A stretch of DNA of 45,384 nucleotides, from the NCBI GenBank assembly GCA_964645005.1, contig CAZXYS010000034.1:1-45384 (forward strand), given 5' to 3'. Positions within the stretch are counted from its first letter, which is position 1. Each line of letters begins with the position of its first letter. Origin of the DNA: CAZXYS01 sp964645005 (lineage in GTDB: Bacteria; Bacteroidota; Ignavibacteria; Kapaibacteriales; UBA2268). The position numbers and the translations under genes are program-made. Shown piece after piece: positions 24,701 through 33,001 of this stretch. The notes beneath the pieces are model-generated. The model saw nothing but the letters and a program-made list of their open reading frames with translations. It was not told the origin of the DNA and searched no databases.

Positions 24701-25787
24701 AAGGGTTGATACGATAACGATTACAGGTATTTGCGTTCCGGCTGATACTCTTGATGCGGAAGTCGAAATCGAGGCTCCGTCCGAGTTGACAGCCTGCTTA
24801 ACAACTGATTATAAGGTCAATATTCAAAATACAGGCAATGTTGACCTATATCTGGATGATATACAAATAATACCTGATATAATTGAGGCAGATCTAAAAG
24901 TTATTCCGAATTATCCTGTAGAGTTGCCGGTAGATTCGGGGCATTCTTACGATATTGAAGTTTTTGGCTGCAGGGGAGAGAGTGGAAGTTTCATTGCAGA
25001 AGCGTTCTTTTCAAGGATGGATGCCAAACCGGATACGATAATCCGGTCGGCAGAAACATTAGTTGAAACAATATCAACACCTTTGACCATTGATCAGGTC
25101 GAAAAAATAACAGCGACCCCCGGAGATACTACAAGTGTTAATTTGACCGGAGATATACCCCATGGAATAGATAAACCTGTTGGATTTAGTATGAATTTAT
25201 ATCTTGACAGGGAAAATTTCGATCTTCTTAAAACGCAGGCGATTCTCTTCATTGAAGGTAATACAAATTCTCAAAAAGTGAATGTGGAACTAATACAGGA
25301 GAAAGCCAGGGTTATTATAAAAAGTGAGTCAAATGAAATTGACATACAAGAAAAGAGCACCTGGGGTCTGGAAATTCCATTCATGACTCTTCTAAGTGAA
25401 GAACATACGCCGTTACTCAAATATGCAATGTCAGCCAGCGATTGTTATTTATCGGATTCGATAAATATCGAAGCTGAAATAACAGGAGTGTGTTTTTCGG
25501 GCTTTAGGAATGTGCAGCTTATAGACAATGAAGTATTAATGTCAGTTTCTCCCAATCCGGTAAGAGATGAACTTACTGTTGATTTGTTTTTACCGGAAAA
25601 AGGAGACGTAAAATTTACCATTAACAATACATTAGGAAAAAAAATTACACAGATTGACAATTTAAATTTGGAAAAAGGCGCACATTCTCTTATATTCGAT
25701 GTTAGGTCGTTGCAAAACGGCATATACATCATTTCGATGAGAACAAAGAATAAAATAAGAAATTCAATGGTTATTATAACAAAGTAA
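21744..25787 (+). CDS. Large IgGFc-binding-domain T9SS protein (paralog 3)
   Basis: A 1347-aa exported protein. It has a signal peptide (RKYILLLIGLMLIAATVN) and a divergent IgGFc-binding domain (~30-470) with SDAYAAIPVAYWGTEYVVVS, GDLTGTIVRSNKPIGFISGH, PVQLAQFMAHNG and a VPPLEQFVQRILFQTP stretch also found as PPVEQFVSNAVF in paralogs 1 and 2. At least four ASH/HYDIN-like Ig folds follow, recognisable by FDFGKVTYN, HDFGEVVVHD and similar DFG strands, then a possible cohesin-like beta domain (~1120-1250, TPGDTTSVNLTGD...GFSMNLYLD). The T9SS domain is at the C-terminus (VSPNPVRDEL, NNTLGKKIT, LQNGIYIISM). It is followed after 12 bp by a barrel gene, so the two are probably co-transcribed. Confidence 0.88.
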   Translation: MRRKYILLLIGLMLIAATVNRLQSQKFSSYEGRHFYVGFMQNEIDILNPNLGIDLKLFITSNYQTRVEVNVPGKSLGIYNVDKDEVRMIDIADAAEVRTSEEPLKKAVEVTSEKPITVYAFSSQSMTSDAYAAIPVAYWGTEYVVVSQPNDVYQINTQLSPEDSARMNKPRSSEFMVMAAHDSTVIRFTPRAVTRKAKQIFREYSVVLNKGECYLVQSLQSSHGTGDLTGTIVRSNKPIGFISGHVRTAVPYDMSDLWDSKDHLAEMLMPASAWGRLFISVPYDYDFLDYYDGDLFRVTGIKDSTVISMSSFSYNRDIILNEPGDFEEIKYINEPVIWHSNKPVQLAQFMAHNGNPAFDSPLFDPSLVIVPPLEQFVQRILFQTPGEDNTRFNEHAVSVIAHKDALSTLQLDGKDLIAISDIQNRKIQGTDYYWDQIILEHGKHELKADSGKFSGILFGLAKRDSYAMVLGSSLNNPFSEDTIPPEVVIVEQCGKIHGLVQEVINENSTGIDFIHVVKDSTFNYEVNIGEITDTSTAVKFYAHPIDIFSDGKLVLEIRDRNGNGKRYEFFYNALNLEIPDRFDFGKVTYNTTKCIDFQIINEGKDSLLISGYDFPSDTRITLTTTPPLSYMMAPADTMDCQLCFDCGTDTTTVNDSLEIFTECDTIRIPVTAYPQNPSLLAKGHDFGEVVVHDTLCDDIVFANDGNAPIWVDSLIIEENSSFDFDTTGIFPYKLYPGDSLVIEVCFTPITRGDLEVTVRTSDNFGIEAEAKVKGKGIAPQFENLVIDWERRRVGTANDSIVFVANTGDASASISLLKFTVPAKDSTSRNFKTLQNLSIYLAKDDSVRLDLLFKPADTSDYNIKAEYSVDWRPHGPFSIELIGKGTIPVLETYDAAFDSTVIFTQKQKTDTVIRSFGNETLHIDSVFVIGGDTEQFNIDLLAYKNINVPYYTSDSLVTMDITYAPDMVGDHELKLGVRNDAMPDYERRVDTITITGICVPADTLDAEVEIEAPSELTACLTTDYKVNIQNTGNVDLYLDDIQIIPDIIEADLKVIPNYPVELPVDSGHSYDIEVFGCRGESGSFIAEAFFSRMDAKPDTIIRSAETLVETISTPLTIDQVEKITATPGDTTSVNLTGDIPHGIDKPVGFSMNLYLDRENFDLLKTQAILFIEGNTNSQKVNVELIQEKARVIIKSESNEIDIQEKSTWGLEIPFMTLLSEEHTPLLKYAMSASDCYLSDSINIEAEITGVCFSGFRNVQLIDNEVLMSVSPNPVRDELTVDLFLPEKGDVKFTINNTLGKKITQIDNLNLEKGAHSLIFDVRSLQNGIYIISMRTKNKIRNSMVIITK

Positions 25788-25799
25788 TAGGGTTATAAA

Positions 25800-26639
25800 A
25801 TGAAAATTCGTACTCTACTAATTGCAATAATCGCTCTGTTAATGGTGCCTCACATTAGTACATTAGCACAGGGCGGTCAAGGAGCAGATGCAACGCCTCT
25901 AACACCAGGAACAACAAAAAAACCGATCTATTTAGGTCCAGTTCTTGGTTACAACAGAGCATTGCACAGTGTGCAGATTGCATCTTTTAACGATCCGTTA
26001 TGTCCGAGCTTTTCTAACGGTGTTGACAATGGATTTTACGGTGGATTGTCCTTTGAATACCTTTTAGGAAACGTAAAGGATTCCAAATCATCCATTATCG
26101 GACGTGTTTTGTATAACACTCTGCCATCATCTTTTGAACAGGTAGGTGATGAATATCCCTCGCTTGTAAGGGATGGTCAGGAATACAATACGATCTTGTC
26201 AAAGACAAAGCATAGTCTTACAGTCAGCTATTCAATGCTGACCGTCGAAGCCTGTTACAAATTAAATTTATTCGGCTCGGAATTTGGTGTGACAGTTGGG
26301 CCTACTTTTGACTTTACGTTAAATAGTCATATTGAACAAACATATGAGATAATCAAACCTAATAACGTAAAATTCAAGATACCTGAAGACGCAGACGATA
26401 GAGGCATTAGATATACCGACAACAATAGGAAAATGATTGTTCGCGACGAGGATATACCCGATTCGCAAAGCTATAGACTCGGAATAAAAGCAGGCGTGCA
26501 ATATGAATTTCTCATGGGAAGAATGTATATTGTTCCTGCTGCATACTATAATTACGGTATCACTAAGCTGACACCCGAGGGTGACAACTGGTTTGTCCAT
26601 GCCATTCAAATGGGTGTGGATATAAGATTCTCGTTGTAA
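25800..26639 (+). CDS. Outer-membrane beta-barrel protein (porin/PorT-like)
   Basis: A 279-aa protein with a signal peptide (MKIRTLLIAIIALLMVPHIS, cleavage after ...LAQ), an opening strand YLGPVLGYNRALHSV, further strands GFYGGLSFEYLLG, HSLTVSYSMLTVEACYKLN and EFGVTVGPTFDFTLN, and a final strand HAIQMGVDIRFSL. This is the pattern of small Bacteroidota outer-membrane barrels. It starts 12 bp after the stop of the 1347-aa IgGFc-domain gene and ends at a clear terminator, so the two form an operon. It might anchor or help display the giant protein, but that is inference. Confidence 0.78.
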   Translation: MKIRTLLIAIIALLMVPHISTLAQGGQGADATPLTPGTTKKPIYLGPVLGYNRALHSVQIASFNDPLCPSFSNGVDNGFYGGLSFEYLLGNVKDSKSSIIGRVLYNTLPSSFEQVGDEYPSLVRDGQEYNTILSKTKHSLTVSYSMLTVEACYKLNLFGSEFGVTVGPTFDFTLNSHIEQTYEIIKPNNVKFKIPEDADDRGIRYTDNNRKMIVRDEDIPDSQSYRLGIKAGVQYEFLMGRMYIVPAAYYNYGITKLTPEGDNWFVHAIQMGVDIRFSL

Positions 26640-26662
26640 TTGGCTTTTATTTAATAACTTTA

Positions 26663-26691
26663 AGGGGCCGGGGTAAAACCCGGCTTTTTTT
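26663..26691 (+). terminator. Rho-independent terminator
   Basis: GCCGGG/CCCGGC perfect 6-bp stem (26667-26672 with 26679-26684), 6-nt loop, then seven Ts. It ends the IgGFc/barrel operon. Confidence 0.9.
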
Positions 26692-26778
26692 ATATCAAAT
26701 TTTTCAAATAAAATTTGAGTTAATTGTATGAATTCGTAACTTTGATTTGTACTATTGGTTAACTTTTCGGAGACAATA

Positions 26779-28509
26779 ATGCGTAGGGAAATTTTTTATT
26801 TAGTAGTGATTTCTTTATTATTTTTTCATTATATAAGCACAAGCCAGGGTATAACCTATATCAAGAATGCTGTCCTGATCGATCCGGCTAATGAAGTGAG
26901 TGTAGAAAATGCCGGAGTGCTTGTGAAAGGAGATAAAATCCTGAAGGCAGGCAAATTGAGCATTATGAAAGATATACCGGAAAATGCTGATGTTGTTGAT
27001 GTATCGGGTAAGTATGTAATCCCCGGGCTTGTTGACGGGCATATCCATTTCTTTCAGTCAGGAGGACTTTATACGCGCCCTGATGCTCTTGATCTAAGAC
27101 ATAGAGTTCCCTACGATGAAGAAATCAAGTGGATACGAGAAAATATTGATGATGTGTTCAAAAGAAACCTGGCGTGCGGGATAACAGGAATAGTTGATGT
27201 CGGCGGTCCATTCTGGAACTTCGATGTCCGCAGCCAGGCTGAGAAACAAGTGCTTGCACCGGAAGTTTATGTGACCGGACCATTGCTTACACCTTATGTG
27301 CCTGACGCGTTCAAGATCGGGGGATCAGCTTTCACTCTTGTTCTGACCAAAGAAGATGCCCGCAGAGAAGTACAAAAACAATTGAAATATGACCCCGATT
27401 TCATAAAGATATGGTATATTGTTGGAAGAGGAGTGACTGCTGAGGAATATTTACCAACAGCAAAGACTATTGTTGAAGAGAGTCATAAAGCAGGAAAACC
27501 TGTTTATGTGCACGCAACCGAACTTGAAACTGCAAAAAAGGCGATTGAAGCCGGATGCGATGTACTCGTTCACATGGTTCGCGATCAGGATGTAGATGAA
27601 GAATTCCTGAGGATGGCTAAGGAAAATGAAGTAGTTATAATGCCGACATTATGGGTGTTTCATTCTTATACTTCAGTATATTCGAAGAAGCTCGCTCTGT
27701 CCAAAAAGGAGCATCTGCTTGGAAACCCGTATGTTATAGGCACATTTTTTGATATGTATGAATTATCGGAAGATGAACTGGGCGAGAGACAGAAAAGACT
27801 TCTGGCTAAAAAAGGACCTGTCGAGACAAATAAGACATTGCTAAAGAATTTGAAAAAGGTTTATGATTACGGAATTACTGTGGCTGCCGGGACAGATGCC
27901 GGAAATGTCGGCGTGCTTCACGGACCTGGGTTATTCCATGAATTTGATTATATGAGCGATGCCGGATTATCGGCTATGGAAATATTGAAAAGCGCGACGA
28001 TCAATGCGGCGAAAATGCTTGAAAACGAAGAGCGCTTCGGTACAATTGAGAAGAATAAACATGCCGACCTGGTTGTTTTAAATTCCAATCCTCTCGAGGA
28101 TATAAAAAATGTCTCAGATATACATCTGGTGATGAAATCGGGGAAATTTTTTAAGCCCGGTAACATAATTCAGCCTTCGCCTAAAGACCTCGCCCAGATA
28201 CAGTTAAATGCATATAATGAGAAGGATATAGAAAGCTTTCTTTCCGTTTATGCTGATGATGTAGAAATCTATGAGTTCCCGTCGAATTTGCTTTACACCG
28301 GCAAAGAGAAAATGAGAGAGACATATACGGAATATTTCAAAAAGGCTGGTGAATTGCATTGTGAACTGGTTGATAGAATAGTCTTAAATAACAAAGTGAT
28401 TGATAGAGAGAAGGTTACAACAGAAATACCCGGCAGGGAGGAGATTCATGCTATAGCGGTGTATGAGATTGCTGACGGAAGAATACAAAAAGTTTGGTTT
28501 ATGCGCTAA
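26779..28509 (+). CDS. Secreted amidohydrolase fused to an NTF2/SnoaL-like domain
   Basis: A metal-dependent hydrolase of the imidazolonepropionase/prolidase-like branch of the amidohydrolase superfamily. From the ATG at 26779 (GGAG ribosome site 7 bp upstream; the frame opens earlier at a TTG at 26755) it is 576 aa. A signal peptide ends near residue 23 (SQG). Metal ligands are in place: HIH (88, 90) in VDGHIH, K210 as candidate carbamylated lysine, H245, H265 and D373 in AGTDAG. The C-terminal ~110 residues (LNAYNEKDIESFLSVYADDV... to YEIADGRIQKVWFMR) look like an NTF2/SnoaL-like cone. The fusion is unusual; the substrate is unknown, and small cyclic amides or dipeptides are typical for the family. 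A terminator separates it from the operon upstream. Confidence 0.85.
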   Translation: MRREIFYLVVISLLFFHYISTSQGITYIKNAVLIDPANEVSVENAGVLVKGDKILKAGKLSIMKDIPENADVVDVSGKYVIPGLVDGHIHFFQSGGLYTRPDALDLRHRVPYDEEIKWIRENIDDVFKRNLACGITGIVDVGGPFWNFDVRSQAEKQVLAPEVYVTGPLLTPYVPDAFKIGGSAFTLVLTKEDARREVQKQLKYDPDFIKIWYIVGRGVTAEEYLPTAKTIVEESHKAGKPVYVHATELETAKKAIEAGCDVLVHMVRDQDVDEEFLRMAKENEVVIMPTLWVFHSYTSVYSKKLALSKKEHLLGNPYVIGTFFDMYELSEDELGERQKRLLAKKGPVETNKTLLKNLKKVYDYGITVAAGTDAGNVGVLHGPGLFHEFDYMSDAGLSAMEILKSATINAAKMLENEERFGTIEKNKHADLVVLNSNPLEDIKNVSDIHLVMKSGKFFKPGNIIQPSPKDLAQIQLNAYNEKDIESFLSVYADDVEIYEFPSNLLYTGKEKMRETYTEYFKKAGELHCELVDRIVLNNKVIDREKVTTEIPGREEIHAIAVYEIADGRIQKVWFMR

Positions 28510-28918
28510 GGGAGCTATAGATATGAAATTTGGCTGAGTTTAGGGAAAGCCATAGTGATGGAATTGTTCACAATTCGACTCCGCCAGGTATGACTTCCGC
28601 ATAGACACTCGTTTTTGTTATCTTGAGCGAAGGATAGACAAAATGATTTTTGAGTCACACTCTCTACTCCCATTAGACAGACCAGAGGTCTGCCTCTGCT
28701 TTTTTTAAAAGCGAAATCAGGCTTGAGCGAAGTCGAAGGATGAGAGGGTAGAAGGACGAACTTAAAACTAAAGGGAGACCCTAATGATTCGGTGCAGCTA
28801 TAATACAATTAATTCGTATTTTTTTAGTGATTGAAACTTATTATTAGTAGTTAAACGTCTGATTCTTAAGATTTACGGAAATAGCAATGACAATAAATTT
28901 TACGGAGGTAAAATATAC
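28510..28918. other. Intergenic region with dispersed repeat fragments
   Basis: No convincing gene; the weak reverse frame here lacks family resemblance. It contains GAGCGAAGGATA (~28625) and TTGAGCGAAGTCGAAGGATG (~28723-28742), versions of a dispersed non-coding repeat that also ends this window (GGAGCGGAATCGAAGGAT, ~45364-45381). The CAGACC-AGA-GGTCTG hairpin lies near 28677-28691. The last ~100 bases are AT-rich and lead to a strong GGAGG ribosome site at 28904-28908. Confidence 0.55.
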
Positions 28919-31054
28919 ATGAAATTAAGTAAATTCAGATCTCTTTTAATATTGGCACCGATTCTCGTATCGATATTATTTTTCTGTTCCAATACGCCAA
29001 ATCAGGAAATAAAGAAAGAAGATGTGCTTGCAAAGGCAATGGTTGATGCTCTGAAGACATTTCATTTTGCGCCGCAGAATATTAATGATTCGCTTTCTGC
29101 AAAAGTATTCGATGAATACCTGAAAAGGGTGGATTACGGTAAAAGATTTATCACTCAAAAAGACCTCGATACTTTAAATAAATACAAATATCAGATTGAT
29201 AATGAGATTAAAAATAGTAACATTCAGTTTTTTGAGGTTTCCGTTAAATTTATAACAAAGAGGATAAAGGAAGTCGAAGAGTATTATGAGGAAATACTCG
29301 ATGAGCCCTTTGATTTTGATAAAAAGGAAGATTACGAAACTGATCCCGGGAAGCGTGAATACGCTGCAAATATGACTGAATTGAAGGACAGATGGCGCAA
29401 AACTCTTAAATATGAAACTTTAAGAGATGTTGTCAACAAGCTGGAAACTCAGGAGCAGGCAAAAGAAGATAAAGATACATCGGTAACGATAAAGACTTTT
29501 GAACAACTTGAGAAAGAAGCCCGGGAGGATCTAAAGGAAAAATACGATGACCTTTTTCATCGCTTTCATCAATATGAGAAAAGCGATCGCAGGGCTGATT
29601 TTATGAATGCTATTGCTAATATTTTTGATCCGCATACAGGATTCTTTCCCCCGAAAGACAAGGAAGATTTCGATATAAAAATGTCAGGAAAGTTGGAAGG
29701 CATAGGAGCTTTGCTATCACAGCGCGACGAATATATCCGCGTTGAGGATATAGTTGCCGGCGGACCGGCATGGAAGCAGGGTGATCTCAAGAAAGGTGAT
29801 ATAATTCTGAAAGTTGCCCAGGAAGGTGAAGATCCGGTCGACGTAGTGGATATGCGTCTGGATAAAGCTGTTCAACTTATTCGCGGCAAAAAAGGAACTG
29901 AAGTAGTGCTGACAGTCAAAAAGCCCGACGGCACAATCACAGAAATAAGTATTATACGAGATGTTGTCTATCGCGAAGAAGCTTTTGCAAAATCGGTTAT
30001 CCTGAAAAATGAAGTAGACAGGAGAGTAGGTTATATCAGATTACCTTCGTTTTATGCTGATTTCAAGGATAATCAGAGCCGCAGGAGTTCCGATGATGTG
30101 CTGCAAGAAGTTGAAAAATTAAAGAAAAAAGGTATGGATGGGCTAATCCTGGATCTGCGTGATAATGGCGGCGGCTCGCTTGTTGATGCAGTCAAAATTG
30201 CAGGACTTTTCATAGATAAGGGACCCATTGTGCAGGTTTATTCCAGTAACGGCATGTTAAAAATTCGAGCCGATCGCGACGGTAAAGTATATTACGAGGA
30301 TCCGCTGGTGATACTCGTGAATTCCTTCAGTGCCTCGGCTTCTGAGATTGTATCTGCTGCGATGCAGGATTACAACCGTGCAATTGTCATGGGAAGTGCT
30401 TCAACTTATGGAAAGGGAACAGTTCAGCGCTTTATCGATCTGGATCGGGCTGTAAGTTCCGATCTTGATAGGATGAAACCTCTCGGCGCCCTTAAACTGA
30501 CTATTCAGAAATTTTACAGGATAAACGGTGGTTCTACACAGTTGAAAGGTGTAACCCCCGATATTATAATGCCTGATAAATACAAATATATCGATCTTGG
30601 TGAGAAAGAGCTGGACTATGCGATCGAATGGGATAAGATAAAACAGGCGGATTATTCAACATCAATGTATTCCTTAAGTCAGGATGAGAAAAATCCTATA
30701 GTTTCAAAAAGTTACGACAGGATCAAAAAAGATACTACTTTCACATTGATAGATAAAAATGCGCAGAGGTTGAAGGAAAATAGTGATAGATCCACTTATA
30801 GCCTTAATTTTGATGAATATAAAGATTTTAAAGATGAGCAGGAAAAAATTTCCGAAAAATTCAGTGATATTGGCAAAGACAGCCTTAATATTGAATTAAT
30901 AAAATTAGAGCAGAAGGAACCGGAAACTCGTCTGGACTCCACAAGACAGGCAAGTCTGGAAAAATGGCACGGCGAAATTGTCAAAGACCTGTACCTTTAT
31001 GAGGCTGTAAATGTGGTGAATGACATTATCTCTGCTAAGGTGAGCAAGAAGTAA
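28919..31054 (+). CDS. Carboxy-terminal (tail-specific) processing protease, S41 family
   Basis: A Prc/CtpA-type periplasmic protease that degrades or trims proteins from their C-termini. The N-terminus has a hydrophobic export segment ending in ILFFCSN; Cys23 could be lipidated, although the lipobox is poor. A helical Prc N-terminal domain follows (~35-230), then FDPHTGFFPPK, a PDZ domain (~255-340, with GIGALL, VAGGPAWKQGDLKKGD) and the S41 core. Catalytic serine lies in NSFSASASEI (~469-477) and catalytic lysine K499 in YGKGTVQ. The LDLRDNGGGS substrate-pocket motif is at ~411-420. At 711 aa it matches E. coli Prc-sized members. A strong Shine-Dalgarno precedes it, and a hairpin terminator follows before the peptidase gene. 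Confidence 0.94.
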   Translation: MKLSKFRSLLILAPILVSILFFCSNTPNQEIKKEDVLAKAMVDALKTFHFAPQNINDSLSAKVFDEYLKRVDYGKRFITQKDLDTLNKYKYQIDNEIKNSNIQFFEVSVKFITKRIKEVEEYYEEILDEPFDFDKKEDYETDPGKREYAANMTELKDRWRKTLKYETLRDVVNKLETQEQAKEDKDTSVTIKTFEQLEKEAREDLKEKYDDLFHRFHQYEKSDRRADFMNAIANIFDPHTGFFPPKDKEDFDIKMSGKLEGIGALLSQRDEYIRVEDIVAGGPAWKQGDLKKGDIILKVAQEGEDPVDVVDMRLDKAVQLIRGKKGTEVVLTVKKPDGTITEISIIRDVVYREEAFAKSVILKNEVDRRVGYIRLPSFYADFKDNQSRRSSDDVLQEVEKLKKKGMDGLILDLRDNGGGSLVDAVKIAGLFIDKGPIVQVYSSNGMLKIRADRDGKVYYEDPLVILVNSFSASASEIVSAAMQDYNRAIVMGSASTYGKGTVQRFIDLDRAVSSDLDRMKPLGALKLTIQKFYRINGGSTQLKGVTPDIIMPDKYKYIDLGEKELDYAIEWDKIKQADYSTSMYSLSQDEKNPIVSKSYDRIKKDTTFTLIDKNAQRLKENSDRSTYSLNFDEYKDFKDEQEKISEKFSDIGKDSLNIELIKLEQKEPETRLDSTRQASLEKWHGEIVKDLYLYEAVNVVNDIISAKVSKK

Positions 31055-31088
31055 TATTGTTTGTTTAGAAATTATTGATATTTTTAAT

Positions 31089-31127
31089 CTGAACTGAGCG
31101 ATAAATTGCTTAGTTCAGGTTTTGTTT
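31089..31127 (+). terminator. Rho-independent terminator
   Basis: CTGAACTGAGC (31089-31099) pairs with GCTTAGTTCAG (31108-31118) over 11 bp with one G-U, then GTTTTGTTT. It is placed directly after the tail-specific protease gene. Confidence 0.8.
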
Positions 31128-31179
31128 GTTAAAATAAACTTAACTTATTGTTCTCGTGAATTAATAAAATGGATGTAAA

Positions 31180-32982
31180 ATGAATTCATTGAATAAATTA
31201 ATTTCTTTCACATTTGGTTTATTTTTTATATTTCAGACAGCGGCTGCCGTTCAGGCTGATAAAGGCGGATTGAATGAAATTGAGATTGAAGGATTAAAAG
31301 ATCATCTCGAATACCTTGCTTCCGATGAGCTTAAAGGGCGTTATCCCGGTACGGAAGGCTGTAAAATGGCAGCAGATCATATACGCAACAGCTTTCGAGA
31401 AGCTGGACTGAAGCCGCTGGGTGAGAATTATTTTCAGTATTTTGATGTAGTCACCAATGTAAAAGCCGGTGCGAACAACCGCCTTGAGTTCGATGATTTT
31501 CAGGGGATAGTCGATCAGGATTTTGTGCCATATTCATTTTCAAATAATACTACACTTTCTGCGGAGATAGTATTTGCAGGTTATGGATTTGACATTGAAA
31601 ATGATTCGATAAATTGGCATGATTATAAAAATATTGATGTTTCCGGTAAGTGGGTTATGCTGCTGCGGGGCGATCCCGACATGCACGAGCAAAACAGCCC
31701 TTTCATTCCTCATAGCGGTGAACGGACGAAAGTTCTTACGGCGAAGGATAAAGGCGCTGCAGGGGTTATCTTCGTTACCGGTGTCGAAATGGAGAAAGAG
31801 GACAATCTTGTCTCGATGTACTACGATAAAAGCAGTGCCAGTTCGGGGCTTCCCGTTATAAATGTAAAGCGAAGCGTTGCGAATAAGCTTCTATCATCAG
31901 CTAATAAAAGAGTTGAAGAACTTGAGAAGGCGTTGAATGAGTCAAGAAAACCCCATTCTTTTAAGATTAGTACAAAATTGACCGTTACAACTGATGTAGT
32001 CCGCGAGAAAGCCAGGACACAGAACGTTGTAGGGCTGCTTGAGGGAAGTGAACCGACACTGAAAGACAAATATGTCGTACTTGGCGCGCATTACGATCAT
32101 CTTGGAATGGGTGGAGAGGGTTCAGGCTCGAGGGCTCCTGACACTGTTGCAGTGCACAACGGCGCTGATGACAACGCTTCAGGTACGACAGCGCTAATAG
32201 AAATAGCAGAGAAACTATCTTCGATGAATGAAGGATTCGGTCGCAGCATTGTATTCATAGCGTTTGGAGCGGAAGAAATGGGGATCCTGGGTTCCAAGTA
32301 TTTTACGAAAAATCCGCTGATAGATCTTAAAAAAGTTGAAGCAATGGTTAATATGGATATGCTGGGCAGGCTTAATGAAGATAATGAGATCATGCTTGGC
32401 GGCACAGGTACATCGAAAGAAGCGGATTCATTATTGGGAATGCTAATAGATCCCACAGGTATAAAATATTCATCTTCGGAAGCGGGCTTTGGTCCCTCTG
32501 ATCATGCTGCGTTTTATGCTGAGGACATACCTGTGTTCTTCATTTCTAGTGGACCTCATCAGGATTATCATACGCCGCAAGACGACTATGATAAAATTGA
32601 CTATCCCGGATTAAAACAGCTTTCGGATTTAACTGCCGATCTCGTTTTCGAGTTGGCTGACAGGGATGATAAGCTTACATTTCAGCAGGCGGGACCAAAA
32701 TCACGTGGTAAATATGGCAGAAGATTCAAGGTTACATTAGGAATTATGCCGGATATAACCGGCTCAAATGATAATGGTCTTCGTGTTGACGGTGTAAGAA
32801 AGAACGGTCCTGCTGATATGGGAGGCATGAAAAAAGGCGACGTAATAGTGGCTCTAAACGGTGAACCTGTAAAAAATATATACGAATATATGCACAGGCT
32901 GAAAAAACTTGAAAAAGGCATGACTATTACTGTCGATGTAATGCGCGACGGTAAAAAGAAAGTCTTGATCGTTCAATTGTAA
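31180..32982 (+). CDS. Secreted M28-family zinc peptidase with PA and PDZ domains
   Basis: A co-catalytic zinc aminopeptidase-like enzyme. A signal peptide (ISFTFGLFFIFQTAAAVQA) is followed by an N-terminal lid, a protease-associated (PA) domain (~100-240: SAEIVFAGYGFD, WVMLLRGDP, GAAGVIFVTG), the M28 catalytic core and a C-terminal PDZ domain (~510-600: KVTLGIMPDI, KNGPADMGGMKKGDVIVALN). Zinc ligands and catalytic residues are all present: H304 in GAHYDH, D330/D331 in HNGADDNASG, E365/E366 in GAEEMG, D393 in NMDMLG and H464 in DYHTPQDD. Length 600 aa fits the PA-M28-PDZ architecture of Bacteroidota. It follows the tail-specific protease but has its own transcript start after the terminator. 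Together with the amidohydrolase, the region looks like exported peptide turnover. Confidence 0.93.
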   Translation: MNSLNKLISFTFGLFFIFQTAAAVQADKGGLNEIEIEGLKDHLEYLASDELKGRYPGTEGCKMAADHIRNSFREAGLKPLGENYFQYFDVVTNVKAGANNRLEFDDFQGIVDQDFVPYSFSNNTTLSAEIVFAGYGFDIENDSINWHDYKNIDVSGKWVMLLRGDPDMHEQNSPFIPHSGERTKVLTAKDKGAAGVIFVTGVEMEKEDNLVSMYYDKSSASSGLPVINVKRSVANKLLSSANKRVEELEKALNESRKPHSFKISTKLTVTTDVVREKARTQNVVGLLEGSEPTLKDKYVVLGAHYDHLGMGGEGSGSRAPDTVAVHNGADDNASGTTALIEIAEKLSSMNEGFGRSIVFIAFGAEEMGILGSKYFTKNPLIDLKKVEAMVNMDMLGRLNEDNEIMLGGTGTSKEADSLLGMLIDPTGIKYSSSEAGFGPSDHAAFYAEDIPVFFISSGPHQDYHTPQDDYDKIDYPGLKQLSDLTADLVFELADRDDKLTFQQAGPKSRGKYGRRFKVTLGIMPDITGSNDNGLRVDGVRKNGPADMGGMKKGDVIVALNGEPVKNIYEYMHRLKKLEKGMTITVDVMRDGKKKVLIVQL

Positions 32983-33001
32983 AACAATAATTGATACTTT
33001 T

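Noticed and set aside
28515..28808. 97-codon minus-strand frame
   Set aside because: Overlaps dispersed repeat fragments, has no ribosome site and no family resemblance.
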